Source of the DNA: Paenibacillus pinihumi DSM 23905 = JCM 16419
GTDB lineage: Bacteria; Bacillota; Bacilli; Paenibacillales; Paenibacillaceae
Assembly: GCF_000422505.1 (NCBI RefSeq)
Contig: NZ_KE383867.1
Span: 1 to 64,000 of the forward strand
DNA: 64,000 nucleotides
Reading direction: 5' to 3'
In this document: one piece after another, positions 15,577 to 24,605 of the stretch
Position numbering within the stretch: position 1 is the stretch's first letter
Layout of the letters: every line of letters starts with the position of its first letter
The notes under the pieces: generated by a model
The model's input: the letters and a program-made list of their open reading frames with translations, nothing else
Told to the model about the DNA's origin: nothing
Database searches by the model: none
Made by a program: the position numbers and the translations under genes

Positions 15577-17733
15577 ATTACAATACAAGATACTATCGAT
15601 ATGTTTCATAATTTAAACCGGTCTGTCAATTTGGCAATATTCCAAATCGAACGATTATCATCCACCATACAAGCTTTGAATGATCAAGCTGCACGTAAAG
15701 CAGATGCATTTAACCAGCCAAGGGACGGAAGAAATAATGAATCAGACCAATTTAAGAAACTTAATGCTGCTAATACATCTTTAACTCCGGTGAATCAGCC
15801 AGCACCAAAAAAAATAATAAAGCAAGATAATTTCAATACTATGATTGCGAACTATACAAAAATTAGTAATCATCTTAAACTCATTAAAGTTGATATTACA
15901 AATAATATCATTCAGCAGAATATTTTTAATAATACTGTGCAGGACGGGGTCAAAAATATAGATAGTTTGGGGAAACGGCTGCTAAACTTGACCTCCACCT
16001 ATATAAATTTAAATTCTGTCAAAAAGTTTTTTGGGGATTCATTAAAAGCTGCAAACGAGCAAATTCGAGCCGAGGAGCGTCTTCAAGCTGTGATGAGAAA
16101 CACACCGGGAATGACGCAGGATGGAATTGATCATGTAAAAAACAAAGCTTACGAATTACAAGGTTCTACATCTATAAAAGCCAGTACAGGCATAGCGGGA
16201 CAATCCCAACTGGCAGAGTATGTGTATGATCCGACAAATTTAGAAAAAATGACTCAAGCCATGTATGATCTGGCTGCCGAAACTTATGGGGCCAAAGTGA
16301 ATCAGGAGCAAATGATTCAGACAGCTTCATTTCTCGGGAAGGCAATGTCAGGAGATAAATTCGCACTTGCCTGGAATGGATTCAAAGCAGAGGCTGTCTT
16401 CACCACCGCTGAACAAGAGCTGTTACGGACGGGTACTGAAGCAGAAAGGACAGCGTTGGTCATTAAAATGGTGGAGAGCAGCCTTAGCGGGATGGCGCAA
16501 AACATGGCTCAAACGTTTGAAGGCCGAGTTGAAAGCTTAAAGAACGCGTGGTCAGGAATTATGGAGAAGATTGGATATGGTGTTCTTCCAATATTCACAC
16601 AATTTGTTGCGTTTATTCAAACCAATATGCCTTTGATAGAAAATGTTATTCTGAATGTATTTTCAAATGTAATTCAAATTATGCAGCAAGTACTGCAGGC
16701 AGCTATTGGGACCGTGTCATTCTTTATTAATAACTGGACTTGGATCGAGCCTATTATATGGGGCCTTGTAGCCGCCATGGGGACATATTTAATAGTAAAC
16801 AAAGGATTTTTGCTCGTGACCCAAGCTATATCTGTGGCTTTGAGAGTTGCAGCAGTGGCTCAACAGTTTTTTAATATGGTAATGGCTATGAACCCGATAC
16901 TGCTGGTGATTATGCTAGTGATTGCATTAATAACGACACTATATAGGCTCTGGCAAACGAATGATGCATTTGCTGCTGGTTTCTTGCGGGCCTGGAATGG
17001 AATCCTTAATTTCTTTGATCAGGTAGCCATTTTCTTTGTATCCGTATGGATGGGTATCATTAATGGCTTCAATACAGCAAAAATAAACATAATGGTAGGT
17101 TTTCAAAAAATGCTGGATTTCCTTGTTGATCGTTTAAATGGATTCATCGACCTGTTGAATAACATTCCAGGTGTTAGTATTGACGCTGTTTCCCGTTTTG
17201 ATCTCTCTCCTCAAATAGCAGATGCTAGAGCAAAGGCAGGCGCAGATAAAAAAGAAGGACAGGATATCGTTCGTAACATGCAGGATAAAGCAGCTAAAAA
17301 GGCAAATGAGCGGGATCAAGGTGTTCAGAATTTATTAAAAGATCGGGCTGCCAAGCGTGATGCCGATAAGGCGGACCGTGACAAGATGTTTCAAAAACCG
17401 CCAGTTAACAATCCTCTGCCTAAAGGTCCGTGGAATGTCGGGGATAACAGGCTTAACTTCCCGGATAACAATAATACCATGCCGGCAAATATTAACAAGG
17501 TAAATGAGGTTGGCAGAATTGGAGAAACCGTTGATATCTCAAACGAAGACTTGAAAGTCATGCGAGATCTCGCAGAAATGAAAGCCATTCAAAACTTTGT
17601 TACCCTGACTCCAACTGTTCAAGTAACAACAGGCGATATTAAAAGCACGAATGATGTTGATTCTATCATTCGCAAAATTGAAGAAGCCATGAAAACCGAG
17701 ATTAAAAGCGCAGCCCAAGGTGCGTATGCCTAA
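15577..17733 (+). CDS. Tail tape measure protein
   Basis: About 718 aa. The best-placed start is an ATT at 15577, eight bases after GGGGGTGG. A GTG at 15565 is in frame but overlaps the Shine-Dalgarno, and the first ATG is at 15601. The N-terminal TIQDTIDMF resembles the start of PBSX-family tape measures. It is helical throughout, with hydrophobic stretches near 410-440 and 455-500 and a basic coiled region near 560-620. Its length sets tail length; about 1.5 angstrom per residue would give roughly 100 nm. The DNA is more AT-rich than the sheath and tube genes. Confidence 0.88.
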   Translation: MTIQDTIDMFHNLNRSVNLAIFQIERLSSTIQALNDQAARKADAFNQPRDGRNNESDQFKKLNAANTSLTPVNQPAPKKIIKQDNFNTMIANYTKISNHLKLIKVDITNNIIQQNIFNNTVQDGVKNIDSLGKRLLNLTSTYINLNSVKKFFGDSLKAANEQIRAEERLQAVMRNTPGMTQDGIDHVKNKAYELQGSTSIKASTGIAGQSQLAEYVYDPTNLEKMTQAMYDLAAETYGAKVNQEQMIQTASFLGKAMSGDKFALAWNGFKAEAVFTTAEQELLRTGTEAERTALVIKMVESSLSGMAQNMAQTFEGRVESLKNAWSGIMEKIGYGVLPIFTQFVAFIQTNMPLIENVILNVFSNVIQIMQQVLQAAIGTVSFFINNWTWIEPIIWGLVAAMGTYLIVNKGFLLVTQAISVALRVAAVAQQFFNMVMAMNPILLVIMLVIALITTLYRLWQTNDAFAAGFLRAWNGILNFFDQVAIFFVSVWMGIINGFNTAKINIMVGFQKMLDFLVDRLNGFIDLLNNIPGVSIDAVSRFDLSPQIADARAKAGADKKEGQDIVRNMQDKAAKKANERDQGVQNLLKDRAAKRDADKADRDKMFQKPPVNNPLPKGPWNVGDNRLNFPDNNNTMPANINKVNEVGRIGETVDISNEDLKVMRDLAEMKAIQNFVTLTPTVQVTTGDIKSTNDVDSIIRKIEEAMKTEIKSAAQGAYA

Positions 17734-17816
17734 TTCTTGTCAATATGCATCAAATTTTCCTGGGATATATGATTACAATTTCACAGCTTAGCTTTGTTAT
17801 TAAAGGAGGAGAAACA

Positions 17817-19583
17817 ATGAATCAAAATGTAACATCCTCAACAAAGATTACTGCTAACGAAAATGTTCCATATGGGGAATTAGATAGCCAAGCAGTTTCA
17901 GAATGTGTATGTCAGACTGGAGCTGGTGATTGGATTGTTGATTTGTCTCTGTTCCCATCACTTGATAAATCAGGCACACAGGATACTTCTTCAGTGATAC
18001 AACAAGCTATAAATTATGCATTGTTTTCTATTGAAAGAGCAGGACGCAACCCAATTAATAAATCATATGCTAATTTAACAATCCAGTTGCCCGCCGGTGT
18101 TTTTTTAATTAAAGAGTCCATTCATGTAAATATGAGAATTAATTCAACCGGACTGGGCGATCAATTATACCTTACTTTTAAGGGAGCTTCAGGGAAAAAC
18201 GGCACGATATTAAATTTGGATACTTCTTGTCCGTTAATGTTCAGTGTTCCGGATGGCAAAATTACATTTCAGGACTTTAAAGCTCAAGGACATTCTAATG
18301 GGAATTTTATGGAAATTGGTAAACAATCCGCGTTAAATGGGAGATTTCAGGTTGTAAGCCAAAGCACCTTTTCTAACTTTGAAGTGGTGTATTTCAATAA
18401 AGGCTTCATTATTGGACAAATGTTCGATAGCAGTTTTTATGATGTGGGTATTTTCAATATGACAGGTATTCAGCCGGTCGCTATCGACATTCTCCCGCAT
18501 GATAATGATAATACGAACAACCTTATGTTTTATCGGCTGCATGTAGAGCAAGCTATAGATGGTATGTTTTTTAGGGCAAAAGGGGTTCCTCAAGGTTCTC
18601 AAAACCATAATAATTTCGGCTTTTTTGGCTGTCATTTTGAGGCCAGATCATACAATACAATAATTATTGACGTTGAAGCTTGCAATCGAATTGGATTTTA
18701 TAATACTCAATTTACCCATAACAATACGCAAGGGGCTTCATCGGGAATTACGCTTAACAACTTGGTTCCCATGGTTAAGATGACTAATGTTCAAGGTATG
18801 ATATTTGACAACTGTACGATGACTATTCAAGGGACATCACCTGGACAAACTCCTCCATGTGCAATGTTCCAGTTGTCGGGGAAAGTGCGCTCTGTTAATT
18901 TCAGGGGAGGCCATATTCATCCTGGATTGTTTTCTACATCGTGGGGAATTGATGCTTTATATCAGAGTTCAACAAATAATCCTTATGATTCCAGCGGAGA
19001 GGATTGGGCAACGTTCACAAATGTTCATCCCGATACAAATTCTGCTGGAACAGCTCTGTTTAATGCGAATGATACCATTGCTAAATCAACAAACCGAAAT
19101 TTCAAATGGAATCGTCGGGTTAACATTGAAAATAATGATCTCGAGTTTGGCTTTACGTCCACTAGCAATAAAAGTAATGATTGGAAAACTCCGTCTCTAG
19201 CCATCGATACTTCCAGTATGCTGAAGGTAAGAAGTCTGAGCAGTTTAAATGTCAAAACAATTGGTTACGGAGAGACGGAGCAATTTAATTTCCCGGCTAA
19301 ATCAAATTCCAGTAGACGAGGGCTGTACATTTTAACTTGTGATGCTCCTTATGGATGCTGTGCGCTATTCTTTTCCAGTGGTTCAGACTTATTCCTGCTT
19401 AATGGAACAGATACGGCTGCCAATACAGGGAAGGCAACGGTTAAGGTTAATGTCAGCGCAACGGATGCAGGGACCCCAGATCAAGTTAGTGTTTTTCTGA
19501 CTGGAGGGGCCAACATTAATGTCACGAACCGTTCTGGCGTATTAGGGAGTCGTAAATTTTCATTGATTATGATTGGTTTTTAA
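17817..19583 (+). CDS. Beta-helix tail spike, pectate-lyase-like
   Basis: 588 aa. After about 55 residues, repeated short strands with buried hydrophobic and Asn residues appear, starting at TIQLPAGVFLIKESIHV, typical of pectate-lyase-superfamily spikes. The C-terminal 120 residues look like a beta-sandwich or trimerisation domain. Such proteins bind or cut surface polysaccharide. AAAGGAGGAG precedes the ATG at 17817. Its place between tape measure and LysM gene is unusual for PBSX-like clusters, and it is followed by its own terminator, so it looks like an inserted cassette. No catalytic residues can be assigned. Confidence 0.75.
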   Translation: MNQNVTSSTKITANENVPYGELDSQAVSECVCQTGAGDWIVDLSLFPSLDKSGTQDTSSVIQQAINYALFSIERAGRNPINKSYANLTIQLPAGVFLIKESIHVNMRINSTGLGDQLYLTFKGASGKNGTILNLDTSCPLMFSVPDGKITFQDFKAQGHSNGNFMEIGKQSALNGRFQVVSQSTFSNFEVVYFNKGFIIGQMFDSSFYDVGIFNMTGIQPVAIDILPHDNDNTNNLMFYRLHVEQAIDGMFFRAKGVPQGSQNHNNFGFFGCHFEARSYNTIIIDVEACNRIGFYNTQFTHNNTQGASSGITLNNLVPMVKMTNVQGMIFDNCTMTIQGTSPGQTPPCAMFQLSGKVRSVNFRGGHIHPGLFSTSWGIDALYQSSTNNPYDSSGEDWATFTNVHPDTNSAGTALFNANDTIAKSTNRNFKWNRRVNIENNDLEFGFTSTSNKSNDWKTPSLAIDTSSMLKVRSLSSLNVKTIGYGETEQFNFPAKSNSSRRGLYILTCDAPYGCCALFFSSGSDLFLLNGTDTAANTGKATVKVNVSATDAGTPDQVSVFLTGGANINVTNRSGVLGSRKFSLIMIGF

Positions 19584-19603
19584 TTTCATATTTGAGATTA
19601 ATT

Positions 19604-19636
19604 AAAATGAACCTGTTTATTAACGGGTTCATTTTT
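19604..19636 (+). terminator. Intrinsic terminator after the spike gene
   Basis: A 14-bp stem AAAATGAACCTGTT / AACGGGTTCATTTT (one G-U pair) with a TATT loop, followed by T. It sits in mid-operon, so baseplate genes downstream need read-through, antitermination or another promoter. Confidence 0.9.
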
Positions 19637-19711
19637 CTCAAAAGGCTCCTAAGACATTAATAAATTTCAGATTGGGAAATGTTCACTCCAAGAGCAGGGG
19701 AGGTAAGGGAA

Positions 19712-20446
19712 TTGGCGACGACAGTAAATCCCAAAGAAGCAGAAGACATTCAGCAAGAAAAGCTTGAACTGGATTACTTTATCAATTTAAGCTATGACAA
19801 TGGTAAAGAAAGTTTTTTATTCCCTGTATTGCCAGAGAGTCTTGAAGTCAAGAAGAAGGGCAAAGGGCAGGCATTTAATATTGTAGGCCTGGGAGAAATT
19901 AATGTCATTCAATCCAGGGAACTGGCTGAGATAAGTTTTGAGAGCTTCTTTCCTGCCCAATCAGGGCCGTATTTATCGATTAATAATACTTTACTTAAAG
20001 AGCCTAAGAAATACATTAATTATATAAATAAATGGCAGGAAAGCAGGCATCCTTGCCGTATCGTGGTGAAAGCTCCTGATTTTAGCTTCACACTTGCTGT
20101 CAGTATCGAGCAATTCGACAGGAAGGAGTCAGCAGGAAGCGGGGGAGACATTGCTTTTAAATTATCACTCAAAGAATATCAGTTCTATGCTCCCAGGAAG
20201 ATTATTTCTGTCAAGAATGAAAAGGGAGAGGAAACATTAAAAAAAGACACGAATCTCCGACCGGACGAACGTGTGCCAAAATCCAGCTACACATTAAAGG
20301 CAGGGGACAATCTATGGAAAGTTGCCAAACAGCAGCTGGGTAATGAAAGCCGTTGGAAAGAAATTATGACACTGAATAAAATCAAACCCTCAGAACTAAA
20401 GCGGCTTCCAATAGGCATGGTGCTTAAACTTCCGGGAAGACGGTGA
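19712..20446 (+). CDS. xkdP: LysM tail protein (XkdP family)
   Basis: 244 aa. The N-terminal two-thirds (FPVLPESLEVKKKGKGQAFN, then VIQSRELAEISFESFFP) match the XkdP/gp53-like baseplate hub adaptor. A C-terminal LysM domain lies at about residues 193-242 (YTLKAGDNLWKVAKQQLG). The TTG at 19712 has GGGGAGGT seven bases upstream, better than the in-frame ATG at 19679. It connects the tube end to the hub and may contact peptidoglycan. It overlaps no neighbour but is tightly followed by the XkdQ-type gene. Confidence 0.88.
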   Translation: MATTVNPKEAEDIQQEKLELDYFINLSYDNGKESFLFPVLPESLEVKKKGKGQAFNIVGLGEINVIQSRELAEISFESFFPAQSGPYLSINNTLLKEPKKYINYINKWQESRHPCRIVVKAPDFSFTLAVSIEQFDRKESAGSGGDIAFKLSLKEYQFYAPRKIISVKNEKGEETLKKDTNLRPDERVPKSSYTLKAGDNLWKVAKQQLGNESRWKEIMTLNKIKPSELKRLPIGMVLKLPGRR

Positions 20447-20452
20447 TTGGGT

Positions 20453-21424
20453 ATGTTTGAGTTAATTCTTGATAACCGGGACGGGGTATTATGGGATATC
20501 TCACGAATTGTAACTAATGTCAAATATAAAACGAGTCGTGTAGGGAAAGCTTCAAGTCTGGAGATGACATTCCTAAAAAATTCTCCTTTTGCCCATCATG
20601 ATTTTAAATATGCTTGCGGGGATGTTATTCGTTTTAAGAAAGATGAGGCTAATTTGTTTTACGGCTATATTTTTTCAATTGATGAGGATGATGAGGATGC
20701 TGTTCGGGTTATTGCATATGATCAAATTCGTTACTTAATGGGAAATGAGACTTATGGCTTTGTTAACTTGACGGCTACTCAAATGATAAAAAAAATTATA
20801 GAGGACAATGAGCTCACAGTAGGATTTTTCACGGATACAAAACATGTTATCCCTAAATTTCTTGAGGACAACAAAAGAATTTTGGATATTATTTGCAAAA
20901 TTCTTGATGATACGATGATGGCTACTTCGGATCTCTATGTTTTCTATGATGATTTTGGAAAATTGACCCTTCAGCATATTATGGACATGATATTGGATGT
21001 TGTCATTGGCGATAAAAGCCTGTTGTATGCTTATAAAAGTAAAACTTCAATTGATAATGAAACTTATAACAGGATCAAACTTTATAAAGATAATAAGGAA
21101 ACAGGGAAAAGAGAAATCTTCATTAATCAGGATAGTTCTACAATCGCCAAATGGGGACGGCTGCAATATTATCAAAGCGTTGATGAAAAAATGAATATTG
21201 CTCAAATTAATACTTCATTGAATAACCTGCTTAAGTTAAAAAATAGGGAAAGCCGTTCGATGTCACTGGATGCATTAGGAGATTCACGAATTCGTGCAGG
21301 TAACTCTATCTATTTGATTATAGAAGAAAAGGGTATTAAAGGCCGTTTTGTTGTGAATGAATGTACACACAATTTTAATGGTGATGAACATACAATGTCT
21401 CTTGAATTGGTGGTGTTTGGGTAG
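20453..21424 (+). CDS. xkdQ: Baseplate hub protein (XkdQ/gpD-like)
   Basis: 323 aa. The start FELILDNRDGVLWDISRIV and the end (GRFVVNECTHNFNGDEHTMSLELVV) are typical of XkdQ/YqbQ, related to phage gpD and VgrG N-terminal hub domains. The hub closes the tube and carries the spike. The ATG at 20453 has GGTGAT a few bases upstream; a TTG at 20447 is in frame. AT-rich like the tape measure. The stop overlaps the next GTG by one base. Confidence 0.9.
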   Translation: MFELILDNRDGVLWDISRIVTNVKYKTSRVGKASSLEMTFLKNSPFAHHDFKYACGDVIRFKKDEANLFYGYIFSIDEDDEDAVRVIAYDQIRYLMGNETYGFVNLTATQMIKKIIEDNELTVGFFTDTKHVIPKFLEDNKRILDIICKILDDTMMATSDLYVFYDDFGKLTLQHIMDMILDVVIGDKSLLYAYKSKTSIDNETYNRIKLYKDNKETGKREIFINQDSSTIAKWGRLQYYQSVDEKMNIAQINTSLNNLLKLKNRESRSMSLDALGDSRIRAGNSIYLIIEEKGIKGRFVVNECTHNFNGDEHTMSLELVVFG

Positions 21425-21720
21425 TGGGTCTCGTAGATATAATTAAACAAATTGGCACTGGGGCTGTGGATGCACAAAATCCTGTCACAATCGTATACGG
21501 GTCAGTAATCCAAGGCAATCCATTAGAAATTAACGTGGATCAAAGGTTAAAGCTCCACAGTGCATTTTTGGTAGTGCCTGAGTCCCTTTCGGAATCAAAG
21601 ATTTTGATTGGGAATGAGGAGTACGTTATTCGTAAAGGACTTGAGCCAGGTGATAGAGTTGTGTTAATCCGGGTTCAGGGTGGTCAGAGTTATCTTGTCC
21701 TTGATCGGGTGGTGACTTAA
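21424..21720 (+). CDS. xkdR: DUF2577 baseplate protein (XkdR family)
   Basis: 98 aa. The central EINVDQRLKLHSAFLVVPESL and the closing GDRVVLIRVQGGQSYLVLDRV fit DUF2577/XkdR, a small OB-like protein next to the hub gene in PBSX-like tails, probably the central spike or its cap. GTG start overlapping the previous stop by one base, so translation is coupled. Confidence 0.85.
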   Translation: MGLVDIIKQIGTGAVDAQNPVTIVYGSVIQGNPLEINVDQRLKLHSAFLVVPESLSESKILIGNEEYVIRKGLEPGDRVVLIRVQGGQSYLVLDRVVT

Positions 21721-21722
21721 AC

Positions 21723-22106
21723 ATGCTGCCTAATGGTGCAATAACATCATCAAGCATAGTTTTCGATCAAAGTGAGCAACCGAGCAGAACCTATAAATTG
21801 GATATGGCTAGTCATCGAATATCAGGTGTAATCGATAACCTGGATGCTGTCCAACAAGCTGTATATAAAGTGCTTCAAACAGAACGATTTGTCCACTTAA
21901 TCTACACCAATAACTACGGCTGCGAGATAAAAGTGAACGCTGTAGATACAGAAATCGAACGCTGGATCAACGAGGCTTTGCTTCAGGATGAGCGAATTCA
22001 AGCCATTGAGGATTTGAGAGTACAAAGAGAAGGAGAAAGCGCACTTGTCGAGTTTACGGTAGTATCCACGGCAGGGCACTTTTCCGTATTACAGGAGGTG
22101 AATTAA
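21723..22106 (+). CDS. xkdS: DUF2634 baseplate wedge protein (XkdS family)
   Basis: 127 aa, related to the gp25/gpW-type wedge protein that initiates sheath assembly. Family landmarks are TYKLDMASHRISGVIDNLDAV and the YGCEIK turn, followed by IERWINEALLQDERI. It lies 2 nt after xkdR and overlaps xkdT by one base. AT-rich in contrast to xkdT, so the composition boundary of the cluster falls at this gene pair. Confidence 0.87.
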   Translation: MLPNGAITSSSIVFDQSEQPSRTYKLDMASHRISGVIDNLDAVQQAVYKVLQTERFVHLIYTNNYGCEIKVNAVDTEIERWINEALLQDERIQAIEDLRVQREGESALVEFTVVSTAGHFSVLQEVN

Positions 22107-23143
22107 TGTACGAAACAAATACGTTTGAATATGTGCTGGACCGGATGCTGGCGAGAGTTCCATCCTCACTGGACAAGCGGGAAGGAAGTATCATTTATGA
22201 TGCCCTGGCTCCCGCGGCAGCGGAGTTGGCCCAAATGTATATGGAGCTGGATGTCAATTTGAATCTCTCTTTTGCAGACACGGCTTCGGGTGAATTTCTG
22301 GAACGGCGGGCATTCGATTTCGGCCTTTACCGCAGGCCGGCTGTTCCAACGCAGCGCCGGGCGGTTTTTTATGATGACCAAAATGCCCGTATGGATATCC
22401 CGCTACTTACGCGATATTCAGCGGGCAATGTGAATTTTAAGGTTATTAAACGCCTGGAAAAAGGGGAGTACACGGTCGAATGCGAGGTGGCAGGTGTACT
22501 TGGCAATCAAAGTTATGGAAATTTGCTCCCCATCGACTATGTCCAGGGGCTGGCCAGGGCAGAGCTTGCCGAGATTTTAATTCCCGGTGCAGAAGCGGAG
22601 AGCGATGAAGCGCTACGGGCAAGGTATTTGGCGAGAGTGCAGACGCCTTCATCCGGAGGGAATGTGTCGGATTACAAGAATTGGGCGCTGGAGGTATCCG
22701 GAGTTGGAGCGGTTAAGGTGAATCCGCTATGGAATGGTCCGGGAACTGTAAAGGTAGTCTTAGTGGATGCGGAGAAAAAACCGCCAACCACAGAACTGGT
22801 ATACAAAGTGAGGGATCACATTGAACAGTTGCGTCCGATTGGGGCGAATGTTACGGTAAGTCCGGCTGCTGGCAAAAAAGTGGCGGTGGCGGGTGTAGTA
22901 AAGCTGTCCCAGGGGCACACCCTGCAAAATGTGGTCGACGCCTTCACAAGTGCGTTGAATCTCCATTTTCAGAAAGTGGCTTTTAATCAAAACTACGTCA
23001 GCCTCGCCAAGATTGGAACGATCCTGCTGGATGTTCCTGGTGTTGCCGATTATAGTGAACTCAAACTCAATGGACAAAGCGCAAATGTAACATTGGGAGA
23101 TGAAGAAGTCCCTGTCGTCGATTTGATTAGCTTGGGGGTGTGA
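22106..23143 (+). CDS. xkdT: Baseplate J-like protein (XkdT family)
   Basis: 345 aa. The N-terminal segment (YVLDRMLARVPSSLDKREGS) and the central SDEALRARYLARVQTPSSGGN with DYKNWALEVSGVGAVKVNPL are diagnostic of baseplate J/gp47 proteins. It builds the wedges that connect hub and fibres and transmits the contraction signal. AGGAGGTG precedes the ATG. Richer in GC than the genes to its left. Confidence 0.93.
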   Translation: MYETNTFEYVLDRMLARVPSSLDKREGSIIYDALAPAAAELAQMYMELDVNLNLSFADTASGEFLERRAFDFGLYRRPAVPTQRRAVFYDDQNARMDIPLLTRYSAGNVNFKVIKRLEKGEYTVECEVAGVLGNQSYGNLLPIDYVQGLARAELAEILIPGAEAESDEALRARYLARVQTPSSGGNVSDYKNWALEVSGVGAVKVNPLWNGPGTVKVVLVDAEKKPPTTELVYKVRDHIEQLRPIGANVTVSPAAGKKVAVAGVVKLSQGHTLQNVVDAFTSALNLHFQKVAFNQNYVSLAKIGTILLDVPGVADYSELKLNGQSANVTLGDEEVPVVDLISLGV

Positions 23144-23147
23144 GACA

Positions 23148-23555
23148 ATGGCTATTCTCGAGAAGCCGGATCAATTTACAGAAAAGCTCAATAAGAAGCC
23201 GGATGGCGGCATGTATGTAGTAGAGGAAGAGGTTGAGCTTGTAAAGGGTGTTTATGAGGGCTATCTCTCGCACAGCAACGTTCGCAAGGAGAGCATTCAA
23301 TGCTATACGGGCAAGGAATTAACAGGGAAAAAAGTAGATCAGGTATTGCTGACGACACCTAGCGAAGCGCCATGGAGACTGATGATTAAAATATTTTCTT
23401 CGGTTTCCCCGGTCTATGTCACGTATGAGACAGCAGGGGATCAGGTGGATGCTTCTCACATTAATACGCTGCAGGATAGCATGGTCCGGACGCAAGCGGA
23501 TCTTCAGGATTACAAAATTAACGGTCTGGTAGACGGCGGTTATTTTGTAAAGTGA
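23148..23555 (+). CDS. Unassigned baseplate/fibre-adaptor candidate, 135 aa
   Basis: I do not recognise a characterised family. The protein opens with MAILEKPDQFTEKL, has an alternating strand pattern through residues 20-100 (YVVEEEVELVKGVYEGYLSH), and ends in a helix with DASHINTLQDSMVRTQADL. A short beta domain plus coiled coil suits a linker between baseplate and fibre. It lies 4 nt after xkdT and 13 nt before the first fibre gene, within one translation unit. The role is inferred from place only. Confidence 0.6.
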   Translation: MAILEKPDQFTEKLNKKPDGGMYVVEEEVELVKGVYEGYLSHSNVRKESIQCYTGKELTGKKVDQVLLTTPSEAPWRLMIKIFSSVSPVYVTYETAGDQVDASHINTLQDSMVRTQADLQDYKINGLVDGGYFVK

Positions 23556-23568
23556 AAGGAGAGAGAAG

Positions 23569-24591
23569 ATGGCTCAAACGATAAGAATTAAAAGAGGTAC
23601 AAAAGCCCAGCTTGATGCTTACGGTAAATTATCCGCAGGCGAGCTGGGCTTTTGTACGGATACAAAGGAAATTTTCGTTGGTGACGGTTCGGAAAACATT
23701 TTGGCGGGCCGCGCAATGTCGGGGACAGAAGCTAGCCGCCCAAACAGCGGAGTGCCCGGGCGCATGTACTATGTTACGAGTGCTAACAACATGGGCTATC
23801 TATATATCGATGATGGAACAGCCTGGAGACGTGTGAATGCTCAAAAGCTGACTGATTTGACAGGTACAATCGATGATATTGCAGATGGGGCCAATTTCGC
23901 AAAGGTTAAAAAAGCGGACATTACGGCTGGCAGTGTTAACAAGGTTTCAGACGGCACAAACACCAAAACCGCTGCAGAAATTAAAACGCATATTGATGAT
24001 GCCTCCAGGCACCGTCAAATTAACGATACCGCTGTAACTGCCACATCATTATGGTCCTCGCAAAAAACGAATACCGAGATCAGCAATGCCGTGCGCGGCC
24101 TAGACTGGCAAGATAGTGTAGGCTCCCGCGCTATTACGGCTCCGCCGTCTTCGCCTCAAGCGGGCTTCCGGTGGATTATTCCTTCCTTTGCTACAGGAGC
24201 CTGGTCAGGGAAGGCCACCCAGATCGCACACTGGTCGGGGACCGGATGGGTTTATTACGAGCCCAAGCAAGGCTGGAGTGTCTACATCCATGATGAAAAT
24301 AAAAACTACGTCTTCAATGGATCAGCCTGGGTAAGGTCGGGTGAGGCCAACCAGACGATTACCGCTGGAAACGGGCTGACAGGCGGCGGGCAGGGAGACA
24401 CAGTCACGCTGGCGGTTGGAGGTGGCAATGGGATTACGGTGTCAGCCACGGCCGTGAGTGCCAGAGCCGGAAAAGGAATTGTTGTCAATGGCACCGGCAT
24501 TGAAGCCAATATTGACCAGGACAGTCTAGTGTACGATTCTGCAAATGGCAACCGGCTAACGGTAGCTGTAGTAGATGGCGGTACGTTTTAG
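23569..24591 (+). CDS. Tail fibre protein with DUF2793-like domain
   Basis: 340 aa. The N-terminal 45 residues (IRIKRGTKAQLDAYGKLSAG, ELGFCTDTKEIFVGDG) form an attachment module also present in the next gene. The middle (about 178-265) contains the DUF2793-type block DWQDSVGSRAITAPPSSP, ending at KNYVFNGSAW. The C-terminal third is Gly/Val/Thr-rich (GNGLTGGGQGDTVTLAV), typical of trimeric fibre shafts. GGAGAGA precedes the ATG. It probably contributes to receptor binding. Confidence 0.8.
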   Translation: MAQTIRIKRGTKAQLDAYGKLSAGELGFCTDTKEIFVGDGSENILAGRAMSGTEASRPNSGVPGRMYYVTSANNMGYLYIDDGTAWRRVNAQKLTDLTGTIDDIADGANFAKVKKADITAGSVNKVSDGTNTKTAAEIKTHIDDASRHRQINDTAVTATSLWSSQKTNTEISNAVRGLDWQDSVGSRAITAPPSSPQAGFRWIIPSFATGAWSGKATQIAHWSGTGWVYYEPKQGWSVYIHDENKNYVFNGSAWVRSGEANQTITAGNGLTGGGQGDTVTLAVGGGNGITVSATAVSARAGKGIVVNGTGIEANIDQDSLVYDSANGNRLTVAVVDGGTF

Positions 24592-24605
24592 GAGGTGAGA
24601 ACTAA

